64,000 bases of DNA, from NCBI GenBank assembly GCA_008360975.2, contig CM039181.1, forward strand, positions 7,486,380-7,550,379, written 5' to 3'. Source of the DNA: Lichenostomus cassidix (Eukaryota > Chordata > Aves > Passeriformes > Meliphagidae). How positions within the stretch are numbered: the stretch's first letter is position 1; each line of letters starts with the position of its first letter. Under the pieces are notes generated by a model. The model was not told where the DNA came from and made no database searches. It worked only from the letters and a program-made list of their open reading frames with translations. Made by a program: the position numbers and the translations under genes. Shown here piece after piece: positions 24,801 through 37,849 of this stretch.

Positions 24801-27800
24801 GCCCAGGTTTTGTCCCCTTTGGAGAAGCAGCCAGCAGCAAGCAAACACCATAAAAATACTGTTTTGTTACTGCTAACCCACTTTAAAGCCAGATTTAGAT
24901 GGAGTATGAAGGGCAAAGGAAGCCAACAACATCTTGTAAAAAAAAAACCTTTTACAATTTAGGGTTGCTTTCCTTTTCGCTAAAGCACTGTCCAGTCAAG
25001 CTGGTCTGTGATCCCCACAGCAGGCACCAGGGAACGAGGCTCTGGGCTGGGCACTGCTCCCCAGGCAGCTCTTGGCAGGGAGGGAGGTGATGGGACACCT
25101 GAGATATCCCAGCAAGGGGGAAAAAGGGTGCAGAGACCCCAATGGCTCTGCAAGCAGCCCCCTGGGTCATGCAGGCTCAGCTCCTGGCAGGTCACCCTCA
25201 TTTGGGAGCATCTGAGCCCAGCTGACAGGGACTGGCAGGTATTGCTGCCCCAGAGTGGGGAGGTTACAGACATCAGCAAAAAGGATGAAGGAAGAGTAAG
25301 ATTAGTGTAGAAAGTGCAAGAGATTGTCTAGTTCTCCTCAGAGGTGCAATGTCTTTGTTAAACCAATTCCATTTTGCTGCACAGAGTGTACAGTTTCAGG
25401 GTTTGCTCTGGGATGACTGAAAAAATTCAAACAATGGAAAGGAATCACACAGCAGTTGCAGACAAAGTCAGCGTGAAGGTAACAGACACTTTTTATGTCT
25501 TTGGTCTCCTTTATGGCTCTTTCCATCAATTTCAAAGCAGTTATCACCTCTTTGAAATTCGGCAGTGCTGAAGGGCATGGCCAGGTTGTGGCCAAGTAAT
25601 AGGATAGAATTTTAAGTGGAATAAAGACATGAAGCAGTGGGACAAAAATGTTCAATCTGCTTTGCCTAATGCATTTCTGGAGGCAATAGATGTGGCTAAC
25701 ACAGCTCAGAGGTAGGGGAAACACTTAAAAAATCTGTAAATTAAATATTTATATTAAAATAAATATGCTTGTGTGCCATAAATTATATAACTAAGAACTG
25801 TTGGCTGAAAAGTGTGTTTAGCACAGCTTAGCTGTAATTGCTATGGCAGTGTTATGTTCTACCTGCAATACCTTTACAATCCATTTAGTTTCCCAGGTAA
25901 AACTTGGGAAATAATTTAATGCCATCTAGATGAACCCAGCAGAAGAAATTATTTTCACAAGCTGGACATTTTTTGTTACTCAGAACTAAACTGCAGTGCC
26001 ACTGACATTTTTTTAACTTTGAAATGCCACATAGTAGGAAAGTGCAAGCATAGGAAAAGTCATCTGATAGATTTTGAGTATGTCTGCAAAGGAAGGCTCC
26101 TTCTCCTTTTAATGGTCTAAAAAACCCCAAACCCACTCCTAATCCCAAAATGGGATTGTGCATTTAATCTAATTACGCAGCAGACTCTGGAAAATCCAGA
26201 GAGCTTCCTGTCATGCTGTTTGGCTTTATCCTTCATCTCAGCTGAAAGCTCTGAGCTCACTCTGAGTCTCTGTGACACCATGGATCTGATTCAGCAAAAC
26301 ACTCAAGGATACTTTCAGCCCAAGCACTTGGAGGACTTGCATCCTTGCTTGGCAGCACTTTGAAGCACTTACAGAACTTAAAGCATATACTCAAGTCCCT
26401 TCAACTTCATTCAAGCATAAGATCTGCTTAAGTATTTTGTTTAATGAAAGTATAAGTGATTAAAATATCACGAATGCAGACGGATTTTTCTCTGGTTTGC
26501 ACTGCTCACTTCTTTTTCAAGTAGCCCAGCTTGTCAGATCTATTTGTTTGTACTCACTTTAAATGCAGAGTTCTGTGTGGGAACTCTACAATTAATTTCT
26601 CCAGTCTGTTTGTTTGATTTTCCCTGCAGATGTAGAGTTCCCAGCTTTTTTTTTGGGAAGTGCTGTGCTGTGAAGTATTTAGCACCGTGCTGAAGCCAGA
26701 GCAGAGCTGCAAGTCAGGATCACTGCATGTGACAGAAGCAGATGAGCAAGCTAAGCTCTGTTTCAGTCCTCTTAGGCAAGATTTGTGCACCTTTGGCTCT
26801 AATCTTGCAAGCCACAGATGAGGAAATAACCTTCATCCACTCAGATACATCCCTGAAGCTGGTGGAAGCAGTTGATGCACAGAAGGTTTGCAAGGACTGA
26901 TCCTAATTCAAGCCAAGAGGAGAGAAAACAGTGCAAACCCAATCTGAAAGAGATCATGTGCATCTGCCACTGGAATTGGTGACAATTCAGCACCAGCTTC
27001 AGCAGGCTCACTGCCAAGGGCAGGGCTGGACCTTCTGCTGTCTGTGCCATGCACAAAAACAAGCAGGGAGATTGCTTTTCCCAGACTATTGTGGCACAAC
27101 ATAAATGAGCTCAGGCGAGACCATCTGTAAACCTTCTCTGCAGTCCCTTTTACAAGGCTGGGTAATTAGATAGGAATTACTTCTCAGCCTGATTTTCCAA
27201 TGGCTCCTGAAAAAGACAAGGAAGATATTTGACTCCACCAGAAAGCAGGTTTTGAGCAGCAGAACTGTTGTGTTACATCCATGAGAAGAGCCCAGGCAGC
27301 ACAGCCTACGTGGGAATCTATCTCCCACTCCCTTGAGCAGAGGATTCCATCCTAATTTCTCCCTGGCAAAAAGACACAGTTTGATTCCTAAAGCTACAGG
27401 GTGACATGCCAGCTGCTGGGAAATTGGCATCTGTTGTGAAGCAGGAGGAATTTTGGCACTGGGTTGTGCCCCACAGGAGAGCAATTCTGCTTGGCCAGAG
27501 AGAGTTTTGAAGTGAGATCTTTTCTCAGGACATACTTAAGAGAAAAGCCATCTCAGAGGAGGTAAAGGCAAGTGGTAAAACTGTACCAGGTTCAATAAAC
27601 TAGGTTGACAGAGACATTGATCTCAGCACTGAAATGAAAAGAAGATTAATCTAGCTTTGGTGATGCTAATGCACTGGGGAATCAATTAGTACAAAGGGAC
27701 GGCAGAAACCCCTAAAAACTCTCAGTATACAGAATTCCAGTCAGAGGGTTCTTTTCTAAAAGACCAAAACACCCAGGAAACCAGCAGCTTTTAAACAGAG

Positions 27801-28529
27801 AGAGGTACACAGACAGAGGTCAGCCAGAGAAAGAAATACTACTTTTTCTCTTAGCTTTGAAGGGTTTTACCCTTGAGCAGAGCTGGTCAGCAATACCAAA
27901 CAACATCTGTGAGAGGAAGGGTAGCTAAGCACAGGACAGGCCTCAAGGACACATGATTTTATAGCCATCACCTTAAAGAGGTATCTTAAATCTGATTTAA
28001 TCTCAGGCATCCTGGGTAGTTTATCTGAAACATCCATATGAAGTGCTTTTTTGCTGCTTTCACACTCAGGAGAGAGGATGATTCAGCTCCTGTGCTCATG
28101 TGCAGACTCAGGTGATGGTGAGGGAGTCACAGCAGAGGAAGGACTTAAGCCCTGCAAGCTGGGACAGAGCTGTTTCCTTGTCTTACATTCTTCACAATGA
28201 ATGATAATAACTCTCAGTCCTACTCTACCTTTGACTTTTTTTTTCTGTTTGATTTTAATGATGCTTTTTTCCTCCCTGAGACTAGAGAACCATCATTTTT
28301 CCATATTTAATTTCCAGCCAGCAGTGAGGCAGGAGGTGGAAGTCCTCGGCCAGCCTTGCCACAGGGTGGACAAGCTATTTCTTTCCTTTCCCTGCTCCTT
28401 CCAGGGGCAGCAGGAGAGTGGCAGAAACTGAAGCCTGCAGAGTACCTCACTTAACCCTGCCCAGGGAAACACCAGCTCTCCCCTCTCAGCATTTGTTTTC
28501 AGTGGCTAATCCAGGAAACACACGTCCTT

Positions 28530-28830
28530 TCTATTTACTTAGAAAGGAATGAATAACAACCACGTTTCTGCTCGGCTCCTTCCCCCTCTGCAGTCCTTTT
28601 CTGCCATTAAAATGGCAATTTCTGTGCTGCAGACATTGCTGAGCTGCTGGAGCACTTGAGCATTTACTGTGTGGAATTGTTTCTGCGAGACCTAATAATT
28701 CTGCCATTGTTATTCCAACACCGAGCACTAATACAAATGAGCTTGTAAATAGGGGTCCAACTAAAATAAAACCATTATAATCGCAGCCCAGGCTGTAAAT
28801 CACAGACTAGTGTATTCTGCTGTGGTTTGA
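28530..28830. promoter_or_regulatory. Candidate conserved non-coding element
   Basis: Repeat-free segment with 'ctaataattctgccattgtt' near 28691 pairing homeodomain-like and SOX-like words, 'ccattaaaatggca' at 28604 (an imperfect palindrome) and 'accattataatcgcagccc' near 28771. Judged on composition only. Confidence 0.25.
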
Positions 28831-31719
28831 GCCAGAGCCAGGCAATAGTCAAATAATCAAACTGCAGATGTTGGGATAGCAAATCTGCTCAAATTTAAAC
28901 AGTGGCAAAGATCCAAACAGCGGAGGGGGGGAAAGGAAAGAGTCCTTTGCACAATGTAGGAATTTCCCCCCCTTCCTCCCTTCTTGTTAACTGGGGCTGT
29001 AGAGTAACCAGACGTGTTCCCTGATAATAGTGCTGCCCCTGGGCAGCCAGGAGGGATGCCCTGTGCTGATCGCACTGATTAGTGACTGATCATTAGCACG
29101 ATCTGCTGGCAGGACATCCCTCCAACAGCCCCATGGCCACTGCCAGTGGTGAGATCCAGCCCTCCAACCCTCCCCAGGGGAGAGCCCCAATAATGTTCTG
29201 TACCATGAACTGCATTAGTTACCCCAGAAATCAACAGTGCAGCATCATAAATTGATTGACTCCCTCTAATTTCATGAGCCTCTTGCTGTGAGTAAGTCTT
29301 CTCCCTTCCCCATCTCACTCTCAATCACCCTGACTCCCCATGACAAAGCCCAGGACAGCTGTAAATGGGATTTTTGCCCAGGGGAGTCCATGGTGGGCAC
29401 TCACCACCCCAGGCTGGGCTCAGGGCTCATGTCCCAGCCTCAGAGCATCCTTGGCCAGGGCACACACAGAGCTGCCTGGCAGTGGCACTCTGAGGGTCAT
29501 TTCACTGAGCAAAGCAGGGACACCGTGCTGCAAAGGTGGGACAGCTGAGAAGAGGATCCACCTGAGGCCATCCTGCTCTGCCAGCTGTTCCTCCAGCTGT
29601 GGGAGGTGCAGGGTGGTTGCTCTTCCTCCCCACCAGAAAGCAGGATCTGTGTTTTTGTTTGGAGAATACATGAGCCTTGGCTGTTGCCCCATGACAACTG
29701 AAAGGATGCTATTAGCTTCTCTAAGAAAAGTCCATGGTCATTTTTTTTCCCTGACAGCCCAAGGCAAACAAGCTGGATGGGTCCTGTTGCTCACCACGTT
29801 GTCACATGTGGTCACTGTTAAATGTGAGAACCTACTTGATGTAACTTTAACTTACTGGGAAAGAATTTTTTATCCTTTTTTTTTAATAATGTAATATTTA
29901 AGCCGCTGCCTGGCAACAACTCAGAAGAACAATCAATCACACCAACAGATGCTGTGTAAATACATCTTTTAAGCAAGTAGCTCAAGAAATCACCGAGGGG
30001 ATAAAGCAGTGATCTCTCCAGGGGGAAATTAGCCAAATGAGCTCGCCAGTGTTGGCTGAAGGCTGCACAGGATACAAACCAGCCATCCTCGTGAATCTGC
30101 TGCTTCTCTGTGGCACTGACATGGCAGCTGTGAGTATTAATATTATTTCCCTAAAACCTTGTGACTAAATTCCACTAGCAGAACAATTTGCCCTTCCTGC
30201 TCAGGAAATATTTGCTGTTAAAATGACTTGAAGGCAACATGAACCAAGCTGGAAGGACCCCAGAAGGAGATTTTGGTTATAAAAAGCTCATTCACTGATT
30301 TGAAACCTTTTCCTTAGAATTTGAGAAACCAACTTGGACGAAAGTTCTCTTTCCTCTTTTTTCCCCCATTCTTGGTTCTTTTTAAAGGACAGTCTATCTC
30401 CCAGAGGTGGCAAACCCTTTTTGGCCTCAGTCTCCCTCCTGGAGGGAATACAATGTTAGCAGAAAAATGTGCCACTCCAAGTTTGCACTGCAAAATTAAC
30501 ACCTTGGCGTGCACTTCTTGAAAATCCATCCTGCTGCCTCCAAATTTTCACAGGTTTTCCTGCTCCATTTGTCAAGGGCACCGTTTTTTAAGAAGTGCTG
30601 TTTTTTCAGCCCTTGATTTACAGTAAGCCCGTTGCTCAGAGGAAGCCTGCAGGAGCAGAATGGTTTCCTTTGATGCATTCCTAAGTGTCTTTCTTGGTGA
30701 GAGGAATTGTTCTGCTGTGTGAATCAGCTCTGCTTGCCCTGCCTGTCAGAGGAACAGAGCAACCTTGTCCTGCTGCTCTGTGCCACGGGATGTGGTTGAT
30801 CTCCTCTGCTGAGATCTGTCTCACAGCTGAGCAGCAACCAGATGAAAATCAATGCTGGAGGTTGTTGTGAACATTAGGCATTAAATAAACTCCAACACTG
30901 CACCACAATTCCTCAGGAATGATTAGATCATCCTGCTGGGAGTGCTACCATTATACACGAGGCAAATGTCTCTGGGTGCCTCATAAATTTAGCATACAAG
31001 CACTAAACATATTAGGTCTGATTCACTGCTGCCTAGCCTCAGTTTATCCCAGTATGAAAAGTGCAGTGAAACACTGGTTCCCTTCTCATTTTAAGGCATC
31101 AGCTGTTTCCACTGGCTTTCATAAGGCTGATGCTAAGTAAATTCACAGTTGCTCCACTCCTGCTATGTCAAGTCTCAGTTGTGGTGGATCATGCAGGGGA
31201 GGCAGTCCTGGGGAAAAATATAGGCTGGGATTTCTGGCATAGAAATGCAACCCCTAATAGTGAAGGCAGGTCTAGATTGCAAAAAAATAATGTGCTCAGG
31301 AGGTGGGATGACAAAATCAAATTAGCTGATTTAGGAAAAAGAAACAGACTCAGGGCAGGTTGGCTTTTGGCACAGGAGAGCTGCTCAAGTGCAAGTCCAG
31401 CACAGAGCTTATGCTGAACAGGAGCTCCACAGATGATCCAAAGCCCAGATTGTCTCCAGTTCCCTGGCACTGCAGTGAGAGCACTCCTGTCAGCTGCACT
31501 GAAGCTTTCCTGGGGATAGGGAATGTTGGCACAACACCATTTTGGTGTTTTCCACTGCTCCCCCTCCAAATACACTGACTTTCCCTTGATGCTGCAGATT
31601 TTCCATCAAAAGAGTAATTTCCCTCTGGGAGAATTTCCCTCCATCTACTGTTTGTCAGGGAGGCAATCAAAGTCTCGTGCTTTAAAAACATGGTTGGGAA
31701 AACCTCTAAAATCACATGC

Positions 31720-32090
31720 TATTGACAGGAGCAGCAATAACAGAGCAGAATGTGGCCTAAGAAGCTCCCTGACTTTCTCACTGAAGGATTATTCCCTGCA
31801 ATCCCCCTCAGTGCACGTTGTCCAAGGTATTTTTTTTAATGAGGTGTTGACTAATTCCCTCGGGAAATTTTTCCACAGTCTGACAGCTCTCATTGTTAGC
31901 ATTCTCCCCAGCCGAAATTTTGCTCCACCAGACTTTGTCTCCAACTATTTCCCTCTTTCCTTGGTGTATTCTGCATCTTTCAAATATTTGTAGGCAGTTA
32001 TCATATCCCCTCTTTAGCTGTCTGTCAGCCAAGTTAAACATAATTAGCTTTTTTTAATCTCCCTCCATAAATCCAGCTTGCTTTCTTGAA
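31720..32090 (-). mobile_element. Ancient CR1-type LINE fragment
   Basis: The plus strand resembles the reverse complement of an internal 3' region of old CR1 elements. Diagnostic blocks in order are 'ctcgggaaatttttccacag' (near 31859), 'tctgacagctctcattgtta' (near 31879), 'tttgtaggcagttatcatat' (near 31987) and 'cccctctttagctgtctg' (near 32008). Divergence is high, so the insertion is old, much older than the copy at 12089. It is non-coding; sense strand is minus. Confidence 0.7.
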
Positions 32091-32805
32091 ATGCAGTGCC
32101 CTGCTCCTCCTGACGTGGCTGTTTGGTATTTTGGAGATACATATTTTGTGGTCACTGTTCACACGCCATCCCTGATACCAGTAGGAGGAGGCATCAGAAA
32201 ATCAGACAGTAGGTCAGGGATGGTTTCTAGTCTAGGTCAAGTTTTGGCCTTTTTGTAACACAAGCTTAGCTTCACTGGCAAATAATTTTAGGGATTCCTT
32301 TGAATTTTGGTATCAGTTAATATTCACAGAATTCAAACCCTGTGGAGTATTTTCTCTAAGAGGTTAATTAGGAATTTTGTGCACATTTTATGGGTAGACT
32401 TACAACAGTAGGACACTTCTGGAAAATTAATTTACCTGTCACAACAATGTGTTAACTGATGTGGAAAAAAATAACTTTTTTTTCCCCCCCAAAAACAATT
32501 AGAAAATATTGTCCAGGACTGTTTGGGGTTGTTTTTTTGGTTTGTTTGGCACTAGTGAAACAAGTGTTCCAATGTCCCAGTACTCATTCCCTGAACATTT
32601 CCTACAGGATACCAAAACCCCATTTTTCAGATCTATGTAAATGACAGGGAAGCATTTCCCATCATATGCATCCCACAGGACTGGATGGAAGCTTAACCAG
32701 AGAATTGTTTTGTACCTTCTGATTCTGGACCCAGGCAGTATCTATGTACTCATTCACTCATTATTTAGGTATATTTATATGTACAATATCTTCTATCTAT
32801 ATCAC

Positions 32806-32849
32806 AAATATATATATATATACATATATACATATATACATATATATAT
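32806..32849. repeat. (AT)n / (ATATAC)n microsatellite
   Basis: Alternating AT run interrupted every 6-10 bases by ACAT, spanning about 44 bases. Simple repeat, likely variable in length. Confidence 0.95.
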
Positions 32850-35800
32850 CCTTTGGGAATAAGAAGATAGGGTATTAAGTGCACACAGCAAACATGAATT
32901 GAGTATTCATATTTTCCAACGATTGTTAAATTTCTCCTTGAGATTAAAAGACTTCAGGGACCTAAAAACACTTCAATTTCAGAATTATTTATTTCATTTC
33001 AGGCTGCAGAGGTACACTGTTGAAATGCTGAAGAAATTCCTCCATATGGAGATTTTAAAAATGAACTCAGTTTGCTCAGTTCTCAAGGTGCCTCTGAAAA
33101 TCTCAGCTTCATGTATTAGCAACAAATGACTGAAACAATTTCCCAAGGAATCTGATTGATTCTTCATCCACTGGAATGCTTGTACCAAGGCTGGGTAATT
33201 TTTTTTCCAAAGATAAGCTGTAATTTAAACAGATGCAAGTAATATCTGCTAAATCTGTACAACTTCTGTTTGGCAAAATGAGCAGATTAGAAGATAATCC
33301 TCTGTTTGCCCCTAAGCACACACTAACAGTTCCTTCCTTGCTGTATGAGCACAGATTTGTAGATTTTCACTTCTTCTCCCTCAAATACCACAGCTATGAC
33401 AAAAAGTGTGAAGAGGCATCCTTCTTGTCAAAATTCCTTCAGGGAAATTAGCAGCTGAAGCAGGAAAATCCCTGCTGGAAGAAAATCCCCTGGAGCAGGG
33501 AGAGAAGTCTAGGCTTCCTTCAGTGTTAATATCCTTCCTGAGGGAAGATGTCTTTGTTCTTCTTAGGCTTCTGACATACAAATTCTCCAGTCTGCTCTAA
33601 ATACAGCTGCAGAATGACTGAGCAGTGTGGCTGCTTGAAGTTTTGGGTATTTGGAAATTTAAATTAAATGCTCTAATTATAAATTGAAAGGAAGCTGGGG
33701 AAAAATTCTCTTTTTATTATTTTTTTTCAGTGTCTTACAGTGTTTTCACAACTTTTCCTATGAGAATGTGTCAACATCACTGAGACAGTAATTGTGCTAT
33801 GTAGGTCTCCATTTTCCTTGGTTTAGCTCGCAGTAAGTTCATGAGTAATTCAAGTGTGGAAAAGCTGAGAGAGAGCTCCAAGTCCAAGCAAATAAAAATT
33901 AAAAGAGAGGGAGCTGCTTTTGTTGCAACAAGAAGTCAAAATGCCCTGAACTGCAGATTTTGCTCAGGGACAGAAGCCAAAATCCTGGCTGATTTTTATT
34001 TCTTTTGCTGACAATGGCACTTCTTTGGCAAGAACTGCCAACACCACTCCCATAGTCATCACAAAAGTGGAACAAAAGGCTTGAAATCCACCATGGGGGA
34101 TCTGCCATGAGTAACCAGGATCAGTGCTGAGCTGTGCTCAGCCAAGCTCCATTCATTTCAGCTGTAGCCAAGGATGACCTGCCCACTACAGCAAGGAAGA
34201 TTTTATGGGCTACAAAATGAAATATGGCAGTGACCCTGGATGTACTGGAGCAACCTCTTCAGTTCTTCTCTCTATCACTAAGCTTGCTGATTCAATTCCT
34301 TCTGAATCCATATTTATATAAAAGAAGATCAGGGTTATCATTATGATCTTGCCAAAGGGTTCATTCTGTATGCAATAACTCCTATAATGATCCCACCAGA
34401 AATGGGGAAATACTCTTCTGGGCATAGGAGAGGCTTATGAGGGACTATCTGCAGAAAAAGAAAAAAAAAAAAATTTCTGAGGGTTTTGCCAGTAACTTGA
34501 ACAAGAATAGAGCTAAGCTTATGCTGAATGTTTTTGAAAATCCCAGCTTTGATTTGGTAATGACCATTTGTATGATGGACTACTGCAAGCCATTTATCTG
34601 CAGCAATAAATACTCAAAACAGAAGAAGAAAACAGGACATAGCCAGGCAAGCTGTGGTTTGTACCAAAGCTTCATATTTGCTGAAAGACAGATATATAAT
34701 ATTGCTCAGTTTTTTCAGGAAAACCACTACTGAAGCATTTTTGCCAGCCTCCTTGAGTGCATGTCAAAAAATAATACTGAAAACTGACCTTTGGGGATTT
34801 TCCTGGGTAGCATTTCACTGTCAGACAGAAAGCCATGGCCCTGAGTCAGCTAGGAATCAGCAGACCTACCTTGAAACATGTGAAAGTCATTTATAGGGGT
34901 AATTCAGTGAATCAGAGTTCATGTGAGAGAGATAAGGGGGGAAATTTCATTTAAAAGACTAAACTACAAGAAATCCTGGCAGAGTTATATTTGAAATGTC
35001 ACATGGGTCCACTCCCTACTCTCTCTTTAAAATGAATTCACTTGTTCTAGCAAAAATATTCTCAATAAAAGTGATGGTGCTTTGCTGGAAGATGGACTAA
35101 TGGTTGTTTACCAACCTGGTAGTAGAGTTCTGTTGTGGTGGAGTATGAAATCCAAGCAAAGCCTCCAAATACCAATACAGAACAGATTAATGGAGATCTT
35201 TCCTGTGCTAATAGCTAACTGGAGTCACAGTTTCCTGAATGCTCCCAAGCACCAGTCAAGGCAGCAACAACCAAGAGCTGCAAGGCAGATTTGGTGCCCA
35301 AATTTGCTGTGTCCTTGTAGGAATCATTCCCTGGAAATCAAACCTCCCCAGGGTGCCTCAAGTGGGACACTCAGGAGCCATAGAAGCTAAAACTTTCATA
35401 AAACCTCTAGCCTGAACCTACAGTGAATTAGTCCAACACAAAAATAGATATTTCTAACAAAACCTTGCCTGTTCTGATGAAAGACAATATTTGTAATCAC
35501 TGGTAAGAAGCCCACAGTTGGTTATTTTTTCTAGTTCTTCCTCACCCCTCGAAGCAAGCTGAAATGACCTTCCAACAACAGTTTATTTCTTCTTGGCTTG
35601 ATCTGAACAAAGCCTTTCTATTCCCATGAATGCAAAGGAGAGTATGGATGCTTTAGTGCTGAAAAATCAAATTTCTCCTTTGAGCTTTCTGCTGTCCTCT
35701 CAAAAAGCCAAGGGGGTTTTGTGGTGAGGAGTGCACACACCAGGGCAGGGGACTAAATTAATCCAGAGTTTTCTGATGCTTCCAACACCTTCCTTTCAGC

Positions 35801-37832
35801 AGGCAGTTTGTTGCTATGGCCTCACAGCATTTCTGGGAATTTGCCATGAGCATGGGATGTTCATGCAGGCAGCGTGGACAAGCTTTGGTCACCAGTGATG
35901 CAGCTTTTGCTCCATTTCTCAAACTGCCTTTAGCACAGTTTCTACAGCTGGAGGATCTTGCTTCAGCTTTTCACCAGGCTTCTTCAGAAGAGAAGGTTTA
36001 AGGGGGAAGGCATAGAAACTAATGCAGGAATTCCTGTCTCAGTGATTCCAGCTTTGCCAGAAGAAAAGCCAGGTACCTTTGGGGTGAACAGTAAGTTTTA
36101 ATTAAGGTTTACTGAGTGTGTTGACAAAAAAAGGCTTTTCTGCTATTTGGAGCTATCAGGTCTGCTCACAACATGTGTTTTCTGAAGTATTTTTAGGGAT
36201 GCCCTCTGTGCTTTTGCAGGTGTTGGGGAGCTTGCTGATGTCAGAGGGGAAAATATGCAAATCTCCCTTTGTTTGCATGGCAGAACTTTAACAAAAGCTG
36301 TCCCTGGCAGTCCATTGAAGTGCAGTGAGGGCTCTGATGCCTCTCTCACACTAAAGTTTCTGTTCCAGGGCTCCCTGGAAGGCTCTAAGGGTTCTCCTTC
36401 AGCCAGCAGGGTCTGTGCAACTGCAGCCCTGCTCCAATGGTGACAAGGGACAAATCTGGACCTCCTGCGAGCAAACCTAACTCCTTGTGCTTGCCATGGG
36501 AAAAGGAAGGAGGGAGGATCCAGTAAATCTGCTCCAATTTCAGAATGGAGCAGCAGGAAATGGATGTATTCACTTCTGTCCAGTGCAAGAGAAGACTTTG
36601 TTCTGTCTGTCCCTCTGTTCTGTCACCAAGATGAAATGTTACCCCTACTCTGCCTCCGTTTCTCTAATTATCTTACCCACCTAAGTTACTGCTAGATCAG
36701 GATATTAATTCAGAACTTTTCAGAATTTTGGCTCTAAAATAAGTAAAAAGCAACTGCAGTAATTTCTTCACAGAGCAGGTGACATTTGTTCATGTGCTGC
36801 TTATCTGGGCTGGTTGTGTCTTCTCTGTTAATGTCAAAAGAGGATAATTTCCATGCCCACCCAGACTAGTCTGGTGGGACACACTGGGGTAAGACTACAT
36901 TATAAACTTGACCAAAGCATCATTTCCCTTAGGAAAGGACAAATTTATTGAACTGTAACACTCAAGCTCTGGGCTGTTGAAAACTCTGCAAGTATCTTGT
37001 TTTTCTAAGGGGCTGAAGCTTCCTGCCTTTTATGCAGTACTTGCAGTCACACACTCCTGAGAAATGAAAAACATTTTGATTTCCTAAAAAATCACCACTA
37101 ACGATAAAATTCCTATTCAGCTGAAGAATAGTTCAATTTCCCCAAATTTTTACAATGCCCTGCTGTGCCAGTGTTTTGAAAGACCCCAAGCAGCTAAGGA
37201 AAGGCTCAGGATTTCAGAGTTACTGGCTTGGAGTGTCTCCCTTTTGAAATGTTCAGCCTGAGGTCCAGTAAGCCTTATCCTTGTGAGCAAAAATCCAGGT
37301 GTAGGCAGCTGGAATTGGCTTCTCAGAATCAGGTATTTCTAACACCACTTTTGAAAATACAGAATTCCTCACATGGACTAATCAAATGGTGAGCATGGGG
37401 GGCCAGAAGCTATTCCCACTCAACCCAACAGTTTCACAGTGACAGGAATTTGGTTTTCAAGGCTGGATGCTTGTCCAGGTTGGGTCAACATCAGTTTGCA
37501 CCATCTGGGGATGCAATATTTGACTGTTACCCATTGCCTCTTTCCACTCTGACACATTTTTTTCCTGGCAGTGCAAAGGGCTTAACTACCTTGGGGTTTC
37601 TAAGGGCTGGAGCTAACTGAGCATTCCTTGTGGCACTGAGTTGTATGGGAATTTAGCAAAGATCTCTTCTCAGGCAGCAGATCCCTTGTCTCAAGGAATC
37701 TTCTGATTAAACCCTCAAGCTGTGGGACGTGCAGCTTAAGAGAACAACAGAGTTTGAAGGAACATTTAAAGAAATATTTTTGACAATTCCCAGTGCAGCT
37801 GGGATGATGACACACACTCTGGTCCTAGCAAT

Positions 37833-37849
37833 CTCGCCTGGCAGGCGAG
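37833..37849. other. GC-rich hairpin CTCGCCT-GGC-AGGCGAG
   Basis: Seven-base perfect arms with a three-base loop, in otherwise AT-rich DNA. Outer bases extend the symmetry loosely (cctag at 37824 and ctagg at 37852). Two CpGs sit in the arms. Could be a factor-binding palindrome or a cruciform; no gene adjoins it. Confidence 0.7.

Larger units (their letters stand above)
17211..31719. other. Intergenic desert, mostly unique non-coding DNA
   Basis: No gene, RNA gene or clear transposon was recognised. Simple repeats are an A17 run at 17828-17844 and an (AAT)n run at 22621-22637. Three intervals look enzyme-free but regulatory in composition (repeat-poor, homeodomain-like and SOX-like words): about 19640-20000, 24300-24800 and 28530-28830. 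These are listed separately at low confidence. All open frames are short (longest about 184 codons near 29340-29894 plus) and lack recognisable domains. Confidence 0.7.

Noticed and set aside
29340..29894. 184-codon plus-strand ORF
   Set aside because: No domain, no promoter or splice support, composition unlike a coding exon; of a length expected by chance in 64 kb with this GC content.
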